From: Alistipes sp. | GTDB lineage: Bacteria > Bacteroidota > Bacteroidia > Bacteroidales > Rikenellaceae | Assembly (NCBI GenBank): GCA_017654125.1 | Contig: JAFNYX010000107.1 | Coordinates: 1 to 35,413 of the forward strand | Direction: 5' to 3' | DNA length: 35,413 nt | Translations under genes and position numbers: made by a program | Notes under the pieces: generated by a model | Databases searched by the model: none | The model's input: only the letters and a program-made list of their open reading frames with translations | What the model was told of the DNA's origin: nothing | Shown here: positions 16,469 to 25,854 of the stretch, piece by piece | Numbering within the stretch: the first letter of the stretch is position 1 | How the letters are laid out: each line of letters starts with the position of its first letter

Positions 16469-17776
16469 CTACTTCATCGAGGCAATAGCATCCTCGTAAA
16501 CTCGTTTGATTTTTGCTGCCGCATCGTTCCACTTCAAGCTGGTAACCTCTTCCAGACCCTTCTCTGCGAACATCTTCGAGAGGGCAGGATAGTTCACCAA
16601 ACCGTAAATCGAATCGGCCAACGCATCAACATCCCAATAATCGACCTTCACTGCGTAGTCCAACACCTCGGCAACACCACTCTGCTTGGAGATGATTACC
16701 GGCACATTCGAGCGCATCGCTTCGAGTGGAGCGATACCAAACGGCTCCGAAACGGACGGCATTACAAATACGTCCGAGAGTTGGAACATCTTATCCACAT
16801 CCGCACCACGAAGGAAGCCCGTAAAGTGGAAGCGGTCGGCAATACCCAAACGTGCCACACGACGAACGACGTGGTTCATCATATCGCCCGAGCCGGCCAT
16901 CACAAAACGTACGTTCGGACAACGCTTCAACACCTTGGCTGCCGCCTCAACGAAGTAGTCCGGACCCTTCTGGAAGGTGATACGGCCGAGGAAGGTCACA
17001 ACCTTATCCTTCACACCGCGCTCCGGCCACGGCTCGCCCTTATCGGTAAAACGAACAGCGTTGTGCACCGCAACAACTCTCTCGGCAGGTACGCCGTAGC
17101 GGTTGATGACGATGTTACGCGTGAGATTCGACACAGCGATTACGCGGTCGGCGGCATGCATACCGGCACGCTCGATAGCGTAAGTCTGCGTATTGATATT
17201 CTCGCCCGAGCGGTCGAACTCCGTAGCGTGCATATGCACCACCAGCGGCTTTCCCGACACACGCTTTGCGGCGATACCCGCAAAGTAGGTGAGCCAGTCG
17301 TGGGCGTGAATCACATCAAACTGTCCCTCCAAATTCTTGGCAACCTGCGCCGCAACGATAGCGTAGCGCGCAATCTCTTCGAGCAGGTTTGTGCCATACT
17401 TGCCAGAGAAGGTGTAGCGCTGCGACCACACGTCCGAGGTCTCCCAACGCTTCTCGCCCGTCTTGACGAACTCGTCGTGATAGGTCTCGTAATCCTCCGG
17501 CGAGAGGTATGGTACAAGGTTGGAGTCGATATGTATGAACGACATCTTCTCGATAATATCAGCCGAATCGGAATCGACCTTGCCAAAGACCGTCTCGATA
17601 TCGCTTGCGCTGACAACCTTAACGAAACGCTCGTCCTCGTCACCCGAAGCACGCGGCATGACGAATGTTACATCGACGCCGTTACGCGCCAAACCGCGCG
17701 TCATTCCGTAGCAGGCAGTACCCAAACCGCCGGCAATGTGCGGTGGGAACTCCCATCCAAACATCAAAACCCTCAT
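16469..17776 (-). CDS. GT4 glycosyltransferase, glycogen operon
   Basis: The 435-residue GT-B protein starts with the synthase-like nucleotide-sugar loop (MFGWEFPPHIAGGLGTA, about 5-21) and has the EX7E donor-binding motif EPFGIAPLE (E344, E352) in the second Rossmann domain, which fits GT4. The middle region has the HAHDWLTYF segment seen in starch/glycogen synthase-like enzymes. It has no signal peptide. Placed 7 nt after the debranching enzyme and 23 nt before GH57, it probably extends or remodels alpha-glucan, perhaps as a glucosyltransferase or maltosyl-type synthase; the donor (ADP- or UDP-glucose) is not visible. It is separate from the GT3 synthase encoded upstream. Confidence 0.88.
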   Translation of the reverse strand: MRVLMFGWEFPPHIAGGLGTACYGMTRGLARNGVDVTFVMPRASGDEDERFVKVVSASDIETVFGKVDSDSADIIEKMSFIHIDSNLVPYLSPEDYETYHDEFVKTGEKRWETSDVWSQRYTFSGKYGTNLLEEIARYAIVAAQVAKNLEGQFDVIHAHDWLTYFAGIAAKRVSGKPLVVHMHATEFDRSGENINTQTYAIERAGMHAADRVIAVSNLTRNIVINRYGVPAERVVAVHNAVRFTDKGEPWPERGVKDKVVTFLGRITFQKGPDYFVEAAAKVLKRCPNVRFVMAGSGDMMNHVVRRVARLGIADRFHFTGFLRGADVDKMFQLSDVFVMPSVSEPFGIAPLEAMRSNVPVIISKQSGVAEVLDYAVKVDYWDVDALADSIYGLVNYPALSKMFAEKGLEEVTSLKWNDAAAKIKRVYEDAIASMK

Positions 17777-17783
17777 TGTACCA

Positions 17784-19817
17784 CTATTTTTTTACATTTT
17801 TAACACTCTTTTCGCTCGTCTTCTTCGCACCGCACGAACGCTTCGCGCCACAAGACGATCTCTTTGCGCCCTTCGTCACCTTCGACTGCTCCTGCTCGAT
17901 GAGCTGCTTGATGTAGAGCAGTGCGCCTACGCTCCACGCCTGCGATACGGCACCGCGAGGTGCGAACGGAGGGTTGGCATCGTAGTACTCGGCAACCGAA
18001 CCGATGCAGTAGGTCTGGATATTCTCGTCGAACGACTCGTACATCTCCTCCGCCTTCGGAATGAAACGTGCACCGTCGAGCGCAAATGCACACTTGAAGT
18101 AGAACATCATAGGCCATACCCATACGGCGCCATTCTTGCTTGCTGCCTCCTGCTCAATCGGATTCTCCTTATAAGTCGATTCGAAGAGTGGGTTGCGTGG
18201 CGAGAGCGAACGCAGACCGTGAGGGGTAAGCAGGTGCTGACGCACGGTCAGCAATATATTGACCGCCTGCGCTTCATCGACCATACGATAGTCCAAACCG
18301 CAAGCGATAATCTGATTGCAACGAATTGCTTTGTTTGTCGAGCGCATATCGACGTAGTCCGCCAGGTAGCCCTCTTCCGTCAGGTAGAACTTGTCGAGGA
18401 ACGAACGCTTGGTCTTCTCCGGCAAGAGTTTCCACTCTGCCACGAAGGCCTTGTCGCCGCACTTTTTAGCCAACTCCAACGCATAGCATACGGCATTGTA
18501 CCACAACGCGTTAATCTCGACAGCATAGCCCGCACGCGGTGTTTGTGGCACCCCGTTCATCACGCTGTTCATCCACGTCAGCGCATAACCCTCGCGCTCG
18601 GCCCACACCAGACCATTCTCGTGCAATGCCACGCAGCCGCCGAAGAAGCCGCTACGATATGCTGCCAGGATACTCTTCATCGCTGCGCCGTAACGCTCCC
18701 AAACGGCCTTCGCGCCGATGTGCGATTCGAGTTGCTGCAATGTCCAGAAGAACCACAACGGAGCATCGGCTGCCACCTCTGCCGAAGCCGAGCCGGCAAA
18801 GTCGCCATTGTGCATATCACCCACCATCGTATCGAGCACCGCGAGGCAATCCTCCTTATAGCCCTGTTCGAGCGTCAGGCCCGGCAGTGCGATGAAGGTC
18901 GAACGACCATCGACACCATACCACGGATAGCCGGCGATAACCTCCGTACGGTCGCCCGGACGGCGGATGATGAACTGACGCGCCGAGTGGTGCAGACACG
19001 AACGGAAGTCGATTTTATGTGTACGGCGAGCAATCGAAGCGTCGAACGCCGCCTGAATCTCCTCGGCCGAGCCCATCTCATCGACCGAAGCCGAGAAGAT
19101 GATGCTTTCGCCCTTCTGTATCTTCATCTCGAAATAGCCCGTTGTGAGCAAATCCTCGTGACCTTCATAGCCACGCTCAATCTCCTTCTGATACTCGAAA
19201 TCGTAGTACCAATCCGGAGCCGGAATAAACTGCGCGTCGCTCTTGCTGAGCTGCAAGTGCAACCATGGGAAACCGTCATAGAGGCGGTTCTTTACGCCGT
19301 TCTTTACCGGATACGAACGCACGTTGGCGTACATATTCGCCTTCGAGAGCGAATGTTTATTACGGAAAGCAAGGAACGGACGCAGACGAAGCGTCGTCTC
19401 GGAGTGGGCATCAACAAGCGTATAGCGAATCATCAGATGCGTGCGCTTGTGAATCCACAACAGCTCCTTCTTCAAGAGAACTCCGCCGACACGGTACGTA
19501 ATGGTCGGACACGGCGTGTACTCGAAATCGGTAATGTACTTGTGGCCTCGCGGCTCATATACACCACGGAAGCGGTGCAGAGCCAAATTAAACGACTGGT
19601 CGTGCTGCACGATGGTTTCGTCGAGCGACGAGAGCAGAACGTATGTCTCCTCGGTCGTGTCGATTGGTGCAACAATCAGTCCGTGGTACTTGCGGGTATT
19701 ACAACCAACGATGGTGGTGCTCATATAACCGCCACGGCGGTCGGTAGCCAACATCTCGCGTTGGAGTGAGTACTCCAAGTTACCAAGTTCGCGTTTATCA
19801 AAGGATAGTCCCGGCAT
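17784..19817 (-). CDS. Glycogen debranching enzyme (amylo-alpha-1,6-glucosidase)
   Basis: The 677-residue protein matches the bacterial/archaeal-type amylo-alpha-1,6-glucosidase. The N-terminal beta-domain carries NTRKYHGLIVAP (about 40-51) and the C-terminal (alpha/alpha)6 domain carries YPWYGVDGRSTFIALPGL and VEINALWYNAV. These enzymes remove alpha-1,6-linked glucosyl stubs from glycogen. It opens the operon continued by GT4 and GH57, with a degenerate promoter motif TATCTTTA (complement of 19850-19857) about 35 nt upstream. The last 28 residues form a Lys/Ser/Cys-rich tail with two near-identical GAKRSCGAK units that look unrelated to the catalytic fold. Confidence 0.93.
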   Translation of the reverse strand: MPGLSFDKRELGNLEYSLQREMLATDRRGGYMSTTIVGCNTRKYHGLIVAPIDTTEETYVLLSSLDETIVQHDQSFNLALHRFRGVYEPRGHKYITDFEYTPCPTITYRVGGVLLKKELLWIHKRTHLMIRYTLVDAHSETTLRLRPFLAFRNKHSLSKANMYANVRSYPVKNGVKNRLYDGFPWLHLQLSKSDAQFIPAPDWYYDFEYQKEIERGYEGHEDLLTTGYFEMKIQKGESIIFSASVDEMGSAEEIQAAFDASIARRTHKIDFRSCLHHSARQFIIRRPGDRTEVIAGYPWYGVDGRSTFIALPGLTLEQGYKEDCLAVLDTMVGDMHNGDFAGSASAEVAADAPLWFFWTLQQLESHIGAKAVWERYGAAMKSILAAYRSGFFGGCVALHENGLVWAEREGYALTWMNSVMNGVPQTPRAGYAVEINALWYNAVCYALELAKKCGDKAFVAEWKLLPEKTKRSFLDKFYLTEEGYLADYVDMRSTNKAIRCNQIIACGLDYRMVDEAQAVNILLTVRQHLLTPHGLRSLSPRNPLFESTYKENPIEQEAASKNGAVWVWPMMFYFKCAFALDGARFIPKAEEMYESFDENIQTYCIGSVAEYYDANPPFAPRGAVSQAWSVGALLYIKQLIEQEQSKVTKGAKRSSCGAKRSCGAKKTSEKSVKNVKK

Positions 19818-19849
19818 AATATTTTTGTATTATTTTACACTCAATATGG

Positions 19850-19857
19850 TAAAGATA
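19850..19857 (-). promoter_or_regulatory. -7-like promoter element for the glycogen operon
   Basis: The - strand reads TATCTTTA, one mismatch from TAnnTTTG, 33 nt upstream of the debranching enzyme start. Confidence 0.45.
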
Positions 19858-19920
19858 CTAATTTTTTTATGAATTGCATCTTTTATTTCGCAAATTTTCA
19901 CAAATTTTTATATTTGCACA

Positions 19921-19961
19921 CAAAACCGCGACAGAAACTGCCTGTTTCTATCACGGTTTTG
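19921..19961 (-). terminator. Terminator hairpin after the GT3-GT35 gene
   Basis: An 18-bp stem (19921-19938 with 19944-19961, two G-U pairs) with a 5-nt loop starts 20 nt after the stop at 19981. The - strand is followed by TTTTGTGTG; the + strand is followed by a six-T run, so the hairpin could also terminate + strand RNA. Confidence 0.75.
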
Positions 19962-19980
19962 GCGTTTTTTGCGCTACGGA

Positions 19981-22900
19981 TTACGCCCACTTAACGAGGG
20001 CAAAGTCCATACGGTATGCTAACTTCTCGTTGGAAGGATATACGCGCAGAGCGATATCGAACGTACCCGTCTTGCGTGGTGTATAGTCCAACGCATAGGT
20101 TACGCGCGAGCCCTCAACGGCAACCTGTTTGAGCGGCAACGAGTAATCGACATTTGCCGGACGGCCAGCAATGGTCTGCTTCGCAACAACCAACTCCACG
20201 CCCAAATCCTCCGGACGAAGGTTCGCCACGTCGAGCGTCACCTCGTAGTGGTATGCCTCGCCAACGTAGATTGCCTCGCGGTCGATGCGTGCGCGCTGAA
20301 CGTCGAGGATGCGCACGTCGTCCCACGCAGCCGAAACCTTACGCTTCCAAGCCGCAATCTCGCGTGCGAGGATATAGTTGTCGGCCACCATAGCGTGCTT
20401 GCGCTCGGCGAGTTTGTTGTAGAAACGCTCCTCGTAGTCGGTGAGCATACGATTGGTCGTGAAGTTCGACGCGATGTCCGCAATACAGCTCTTAACCGAT
20501 GCGCACCACTCGGTCGGGACACCCTTCTCGTTACGCGCATAATATTTAGGTACGATTTGCTCCTCGATAGTCGTATAAATCATCTCGGCGTCGAGGTCGT
20601 CCTGGTAACGCTGCTCGGTGAAGGTGCGCTCCATCGGAAGCATCCAACCGGCGCCCTCCTTGTAGCCCTCAACCCACCAGCCGTCGAGTACCGAGAACTG
20701 CATAACACCGTTCATCACACACTTCTCGCCCGACGTACCCGATGCCTCCAACGGACGGGTCGGCGTGTTCAACCAAACATCGACACCCTGTACCATACGG
20801 CGAGCCAACTCCATATCGTAGTTCTGCAAGAAGATAATCTTGCCGACGAACTCCGGCATGAGCGACACCTCTACGATGCGCTTGATGAGGTCCTGACCCG
20901 GCTTATCGTTCGGATGGGCCTTACCGGCGAAGATGAACTGTACGGGATGCTCCGGATTGTTCACAATCTTCGACAGACGCTCCAAGTTGGTAAAGAGCAG
21001 GTATGCACGCTTATAGGTTGCGAAACGACGTGCGAAACCGATGGTGAGCACCTCCGGCTTGATGCGCTCCGACACCTGCACGAGCTGGCGTGGCGAGTCG
21101 AAACGTACCTGCGAAGGGTCGGTATAGCGACGCTTGATGGTCTTGATGAGGCGCTTTTTGAGGAACATACGCTCTGCCCACAGCTCCTCGTCCGAGATGT
21201 CGTTCACCTTCTGCCACTCCGGAATGTTGTATGCGTGACCCTCGAAGCCCTTCGGGAAGAAGCGTGCATAGAGGCGACGCATATTCGAAGCGGTCCAAGT
21301 CGGGAAGTGAACGCCGTTGGTAACGTAGCCGATGTGCAACTCGTTCTTGAAGTAGCCCGGCCACATATTGCCGAGGATATCCTTCGACACCTCGCCGTGC
21401 AGCCACGACACACCGTTCACCTCCTGCGAGAGGTTACATGCGAGTACCGACATCGAGAACTTCTCGTTAGGGTCGCTCGGATTGACCTTACCGAGGTTGA
21501 TATACTGATCCCACGTGATACCCAAAACATCCGGATAGTGGGACATATACTGACGAATCATCGACTCCGGGAAGGCATCGTGACCTGCCGGAACCGGCGT
21601 ATGGGTCGTGAAGAGCGACGACGAGCGTACAACCTCCAACGCCTCCGAGAACGAGAGCTTACGGCGAGCGATGAGGTTACGAACGCGCTCGATACCGATG
21701 AACGCTGCGTGACCCTCGTTGCAGTGATATACATCCTGCTTGATGCCCATCTTAACGAGGGCGCGGATACCGCCGACGCCGAGCAAAATCTCCTGCTTCA
21801 AACGGTTCTCCCAATCACCACCATAGAGGTAGTGTGTTACCTGACGATCCTCTTCGAGGTTTGCCTCGTAGTCCGTATCGAGCAGGTAGAGCGGCGTGCG
21901 ACCTACCATACAACGCCATACGCGAGCCGAGAGCGTACGTCCCGGCAGAGCAACCTCGACAGTCGTCCAGCTACCATCCTCGCCACGAACCGGCGAAATC
22001 GGCAACTTGAAGAAGTTTTGTGGCTCGTAAGCCGCCTCCTGTGCACCCTGTGCCGAAAGACGCTGGGTGAAGTATCCGTAACGATAGAGCAGACCCACAG
22101 CAACCATCGGTACGTTCTTGTCCGAAGCCTCTTTCAGGTAGTCACCTGCGAGGATACCCAGACCGCCCGAGTAGATTTTGAGCGTGTGGTGCAGACCATA
22201 CTCCATCGAGAAGTATGCAATCTTCGGCGCATCGGCAGCCGGCGCTTCGTTCATATACTCCTGGAACTGTGCATATACCGTGTCGAGCATCTTGATAAAC
22301 TCCGCATCGTTCTCCAACTCGGCAAGACGCTCGATGGAGAGTTTGTCGAGCAGGGCAATCGGGTTACGATTAACCTCAATCCACAACTCCTTGTCGATAT
22401 ACTCGAACAAGTCGCGTGCGCCGAGTGTCCAACTCCACCACAAGTTACGCGAGAGCTCTTCGAGTGGACGCAGACGAGCCGGCAGTGCCTTCTCGACCAT
22501 CACACGCTGCCAAGTCGGCTGCTCGGCAACCAACTGCTGGCGCACGAAGTTAATCTGCTCGGTGCGCGAGCCACCATCGCCAAGTACGGCACGATTTGTA
22601 CGTGCTACGCAGCTCTCGATAGCGATTTCGTATGCTTTCAAATAGTTCTTGAAGAGATTGCTCCACAACGCACGCTTCGAAACCTCGAATGCCGCTGCAC
22701 GAATCTCTGCAACCTCCTCTTCGAGCAACGAAGCGAAGTCGGCAATCGTCGTTGCGATAATTGCCGCAGCTGCATCGCCATTCGTATCGTTACGCTCGAC
22801 AACCGTGATACCCTCGTGGTGCTCCAAACCGGCAGCCCACAGACCGAAACCTGCCAACGTGGTAGTTACAGTCGGAACCGAGAAGGCAATCGACTCCAAC

Positions 22901-24231
22901 GGAGTGTAGCCCCATGGCTCGTAGTACGACGGGAATACGGTCATATCCATACCGACGAGCAACTCGTAGTAGTTCTTATTGAAGATGCCGTCGTTGCTGT
23001 TCAGGTACGTAGGCACGAAGATAACCTTCACCTTCGACTCTGCGCTATCGAGCACCGAACCGTCGATTTGCTGTGCAATCTGGTCCCAAGCGGCATTTTC
23101 GAGATAGTGTGTCGAGTGGCGATACTGCGACGCGTCGATTGGCGAAGCGGCATCCTTCAAGTGCTTCTGCAAGTCAATGCGCGCACCGTGATTTGCGGCA
23201 GGTACGGTAACGTACGCCAAAATCTCGCGGTCGAGCGACTTGTTTGCAGCCAAACGCTTCAAAGCGTCGAAGAACACATCGAGACCCTTATTGTGGAACT
23301 CGTAGCGACCACTCGTGCCGAGGATGAGCGGCTCCTGTGCGAACTTGTAACCGAGGCAAGCCTCTGCAACCTCAATCATCGCCTTGCGAGCAGCCTTACG
23401 CTTTGCGTCGTACTCCTCACCCGTCCACACGAAGTCGTTCTCGAAGCCGTTAGGCGTTACGGTATCAACCTCTTTTTGGAGCAGGTACTTACACTCGCGA
23501 GCCGTAATATCGCTGACGGTCACGAACGCATCGTGATACTTCGCACCCATCTTCTCAATCGAGTGCTTTGCTGTTACGTTGAACTGACGAGCCAAGTCGT
23601 CAGCGTTGAATCTTGCCAAATCGCCATAGAGCGGCAGACGGTTGCCTGCGATGCAACGGCCCATAACGGTTGCGTGGGTGCTCATCACCGTTGCAACGTA
23701 TGGTGCACTCTGACGGAGGTAAAGACCGCCCGAGCAGGTCATCCATTCGTGGAAGTGAGCCACCACCTTATCGGTTACCGAGCAGAAGTGCTCGACGTAC
23801 GACTCGATTACGCGACCTGCGATGTGGCCGAAGAGTACCGGCTCGACATAATCCCACTGGCCGGCGAGTGAATCCACGCCATAAGTCTCCCACAGACCCT
23901 TCAACACCTCGTCCTTCTGTGCGAAGTGGGTGGTAAAGTCGATGAGGATGGCAATCGGTGAGCCGGCGATGCGCCAACGACCCACGCGAACACGAATACC
24001 CTCGTTGTAGAGCGTCTGACGCCATGCTTTGAGAAGATTTACATCCTCCTCAAACTCGCTGTTACCGTTATCCTGCGAGAAATCCGGGCCGATAACGATA
24101 TACTTATCGCCCAAGAGTTTTGTTACGGTCAATGCTTTGGTGGCAACAACCGTATGGATGCCGCCAACCTTGTTGCAAACCTCCCAACTCACCTCAAAGA
24201 GTGTGTCGGGGGTAAAGTTCTTTTCACTCAT
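19981..24231 (-). CDS. Fused GT3 glycogen synthase and GT35 alpha-glucan phosphorylase
   Basis: This 1416-residue protein joins two full enzymes of opposite direction. Residues about 1-560 are a GT3 (eukaryote-type) glycogen synthase: VCNKVGGIHTVV at 18-29 binds the nucleotide sugar and YYEPWGYTPLE (436-446, E438/E446) is the EX7E motif. Residues about 580-660 resemble the N-terminal region of TIGR02094 phosphorylases (LEELSRNLWWSW), followed by the GT35 domain with IYSGGLGILAGD (686-697) and the pyridoxal-phosphate motif ASGTSGEKCVMNG placing Lys1170. A C-terminal beta-rich extension follows from about 1300. Synthesis and phosphorolysis of glycogen are thus tethered. It has its own promoter and terminator and lies upstream of the debranching operon. 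Confidence 0.92.
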   Translation of the reverse strand: MSEKNFTPDTLFEVSWEVCNKVGGIHTVVATKALTVTKLLGDKYIVIGPDFSQDNGNSEFEEDVNLLKAWRQTLYNEGIRVRVGRWRIAGSPIAILIDFTTHFAQKDEVLKGLWETYGVDSLAGQWDYVEPVLFGHIAGRVIESYVEHFCSVTDKVVAHFHEWMTCSGGLYLRQSAPYVATVMSTHATVMGRCIAGNRLPLYGDLARFNADDLARQFNVTAKHSIEKMGAKYHDAFVTVSDITARECKYLLQKEVDTVTPNGFENDFVWTGEEYDAKRKAARKAMIEVAEACLGYKFAQEPLILGTSGRYEFHNKGLDVFFDALKRLAANKSLDREILAYVTVPAANHGARIDLQKHLKDAASPIDASQYRHSTHYLENAAWDQIAQQIDGSVLDSAESKVKVIFVPTYLNSNDGIFNKNYYELLVGMDMTVFPSYYEPWGYTPLESIAFSVPTVTTTLAGFGLWAAGLEHHEGITVVERNDTNGDAAAAIIATTIADFASLLEEEVAEIRAAAFEVSKRALWSNLFKNYLKAYEIAIESCVARTNRAVLGDGGSRTEQINFVRQQLVAEQPTWQRVMVEKALPARLRPLEELSRNLWWSWTLGARDLFEYIDKELWIEVNRNPIALLDKLSIERLAELENDAEFIKMLDTVYAQFQEYMNEAPAADAPKIAYFSMEYGLHHTLKIYSGGLGILAGDYLKEASDKNVPMVAVGLLYRYGYFTQRLSAQGAQEAAYEPQNFFKLPISPVRGEDGSWTTVEVALPGRTLSARVWRCMVGRTPLYLLDTDYEANLEEDRQVTHYLYGGDWENRLKQEILLGVGGIRALVKMGIKQDVYHCNEGHAAFIGIERVRNLIARRKLSFSEALEVVRSSSLFTTHTPVPAGHDAFPESMIRQYMSHYPDVLGITWDQYINLGKVNPSDPNEKFSMSVLACNLSQEVNGVSWLHGEVSKDILGNMWPGYFKNELHIGYVTNGVHFPTWTASNMRRLYARFFPKGFEGHAYNIPEWQKVNDISDEELWAERMFLKKRLIKTIKRRYTDPSQVRFDSPRQLVQVSERIKPEVLTIGFARRFATYKRAYLLFTNLERLSKIVNNPEHPVQFIFAGKAHPNDKPGQDLIKRIVEVSLMPEFVGKIIFLQNYDMELARRMVQGVDVWLNTPTRPLEASGTSGEKCVMNGVMQFSVLDGWWVEGYKEGAGWMLPMERTFTEQRYQDDLDAEMIYTTIEEQIVPKYYARNEKGVPTEWCASVKSCIADIASNFTTNRMLTDYEERFYNKLAERKHAMVADNYILAREIAAWKRKVSAAWDDVRILDVQRARIDREAIYVGEAYHYEVTLDVANLRPEDLGVELVVAKQTIAGRPANVDYSLPLKQVAVEGSRVTYALDYTPRKTGTFDIALRVYPSNEKLAYRMDFALVKWA

Positions 24232-24272
24232 AATTATCTGATTATATTTTGCTTTTTCAGTTTTTAACGGCG

Positions 24273-24280
24273 CAAAGATA
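24273..24280 (-). promoter_or_regulatory. -7 promoter element for the GT3-GT35 gene
   Basis: The - strand reads TATCTTTG, an exact TAnnTTTG match, 41 nt upstream of the ATG. The upstream flank is strongly AT-rich (long A and T runs at 24296-24345), with only a TTTT at the -33 distance. Confidence 0.65.
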
Positions 24281-24356
24281 GTACTTTACTTCGATAAAAA
24301 AAATGTTATATTAAATTTTTTTAATAATATTACCATATTTATTTTATGGTGCGTCG

Positions 24357-25481
24357 CTACACCTCAAAAAATGTGCTGATAACGGCATCCGATACCAAAA
24401 ACCTCTCCGCCGGCACGGCAAACCACTCTCCGGCCTCGTCGGAATGGCTTTGCAGCCAGCCCGAGCGGAGCATATTTTGAGCCGTTTCGACTATCGTTTC
24501 GGCCGCCTCCGCACCCCACGTTTGGCGAACGTACTCCACCGAAATACCCTCTGCACGACGCAGCGAGACCATCACATATTCGTTCAATCGGTCGCGCTCC
24601 GTGAGCACCTCCGAGCCATATTCCACACGCTCCGCATACTCCTCGACACTCTGCTCCGACCAGCGACGCATGCCACGCGCAAAGGAGTGGGCTCCCGGCC
24701 CGATGCCGAGGTATTCGTCGCCCGTCCAATACGACGAATTGTGACGCGAACGACGGCCGTCGAGGGCATAGTTCGAGACCTCGTAATGGTCGAATCCCGC
24801 CGCAGTAAGCGCATCGTGTACGGCACGATATTCGCGCTCGCTGCGCTCGTCATCGACCTCGCGCAACGCGCCCTGCGAGAGCAGTCGGCCAAAGCGCGTA
24901 TCCGGCTCAATCGTAAGATGATACGCCGAAATATGTTGCACGCCGAGCGACAAAAATCCCTCTATCGTGCGCCGCAACGACTCCTCTCCGAACGGCTCCA
25001 CGCCGAATATCAAATCGACCGACAGGTTGTCGTATCCCGCCCGTTGCAGACGACCGACCGCCTCGACGGCCTGCGCTGCCGAGTGGCGACGCCCCATAAA
25101 GCGCAACACCTCGTCGTCGAGCGACTGCACGCCGAGCGACACGCGATTGACATCCGTCGCACGCAACTGCTCGACATAGGCTTCGGTCACATCGTCGGGA
25201 TTTACCTCGATGGTTATCTCCTCCAACCCCGAGCAATCGAACAGCGTGCGAGCGTGGTCGATGAGCCGCTGAATCTCGCTCGGTGCGAGCAACGACGGCG
25301 TGCCGCCACCGAAGTAGATGGTACGCACGCGGCGCTCGGAGAGCCAACCGCTCTCTCGCTCCAACTCGGTGTGCATCATACGTATAACATCGGGGATGTG
25401 GCGCAACTTGACACTGCGATAGAAGTCGCAATAGCCGCACAACCGTTTACAGAACGGTATATGAAAATATAGTCCCGCCAT
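24357..25481 (-). CDS. hemW: Radical SAM heme chaperone HemW
   Basis: The 374-residue protein has the radical SAM CX3CX2C cluster motif (C11, C15, C18 in HIPFCKRLCGYCDF), the GGGTPS motif (58-63) and the C-terminal HemW/HemN-like domain. HemW binds heme and delivers it to respiratory enzymes; it was long misannotated as oxygen-independent coproporphyrinogen oxidase (HemN). The short N-terminus before the cluster and the lack of the extended HemN N-terminal segment favour HemW. The start is fixed by the conserved MAGLYFHIPFC. The promoter lies immediately upstream, so the mRNA may be leaderless. It diverges from pckA. Confidence 0.92.
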   Translation of the reverse strand: MAGLYFHIPFCKRLCGYCDFYRSVKLRHIPDVIRMMHTELERESGWLSERRVRTIYFGGGTPSLLAPSEIQRLIDHARTLFDCSGLEEITIEVNPDDVTEAYVEQLRATDVNRVSLGVQSLDDEVLRFMGRRHSAAQAVEAVGRLQRAGYDNLSVDLIFGVEPFGEESLRRTIEGFLSLGVQHISAYHLTIEPDTRFGRLLSQGALREVDDERSEREYRAVHDALTAAGFDHYEVSNYALDGRRSRHNSSYWTGDEYLGIGPGAHSFARGMRRWSEQSVEEYAERVEYGSEVLTERDRLNEYVMVSLRRAEGISVEYVRQTWGAEAAETIVETAQNMLRSGWLQSHSDEAGEWFAVPAERFLVSDAVISTFFEV

Positions 25482-25487
25482 ACACTA

Positions 25488-25519
25488 CAAAAGTAGCAAT
25501 TTCCGACCGAATTTCCAAA
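25488..25519 (-). promoter_or_regulatory. Complete Bacteroidetes promoter of hemW
   Basis: On the - strand TTTG (complement of 25516-25519) is followed after 20 nt by TACTTTTG (complement of 25488-25495), a full match to the TTTG-N(19-21)-TAnnTTTG consensus. Only 6 nt separate the box from the hemW ATG. Confidence 0.75.
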
Positions 25520-25695
25520 CGTTCGCCACTCGCCGTCGTCGATTTTTCTGCCGGCAGTCCGAATAGCGGTATGGGCGGTCGGTTTCCGGTGTTGAAAACC
25601 TCGGAATAGGAGTTGATTATGGCGGTATAAGAAAATTTTCCGTTAAATTATTGTTAATTTTTTCACAAAGCACACCGAAATTCAAAAATTAGCAA

Positions 25696-25703
25696 TATAT
25701 TTG
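25696..25703 (+). promoter_or_regulatory. -7 promoter element for pckA
   Basis: TATATTTG matches the consensus exactly and lies 151 nt before the ATG, predicting a leader of about 145 nt. The leader begins with a hairpin (25718-25739, TGAAAC-GTA-GTTTCA plus a GGC/GCC base). Confidence 0.65.
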
Positions 25704-25854
25704 CATCGGGAAAATAGGGCTTGAAACGTAGTTTCAGCCGGCAAGCGTCGCTCCGAGGCAAAAACCGACCGCCGTTATGCACTACGGACAGACATCGGAA
25801 GGGCGCACCAAAACAGAAAAGAGAAGAAGTTAAATCATTATAAAACAAACTATT

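Noticed and set aside
17736..19769. 677-codon + strand frame opposite the debranching enzyme
   Set aside because: Codon-aligned shadow; the - strand protein has full family motifs.
20248..23871. 1207-codon + strand open frame opposite the GT3-GT35 gene
   Set aside because: It is codon-aligned antisense to the real gene; such frames stay open because the sense strand rarely uses TTA, CTA and TCA. Its translation is Leu/Arg/His-rich with no family features.
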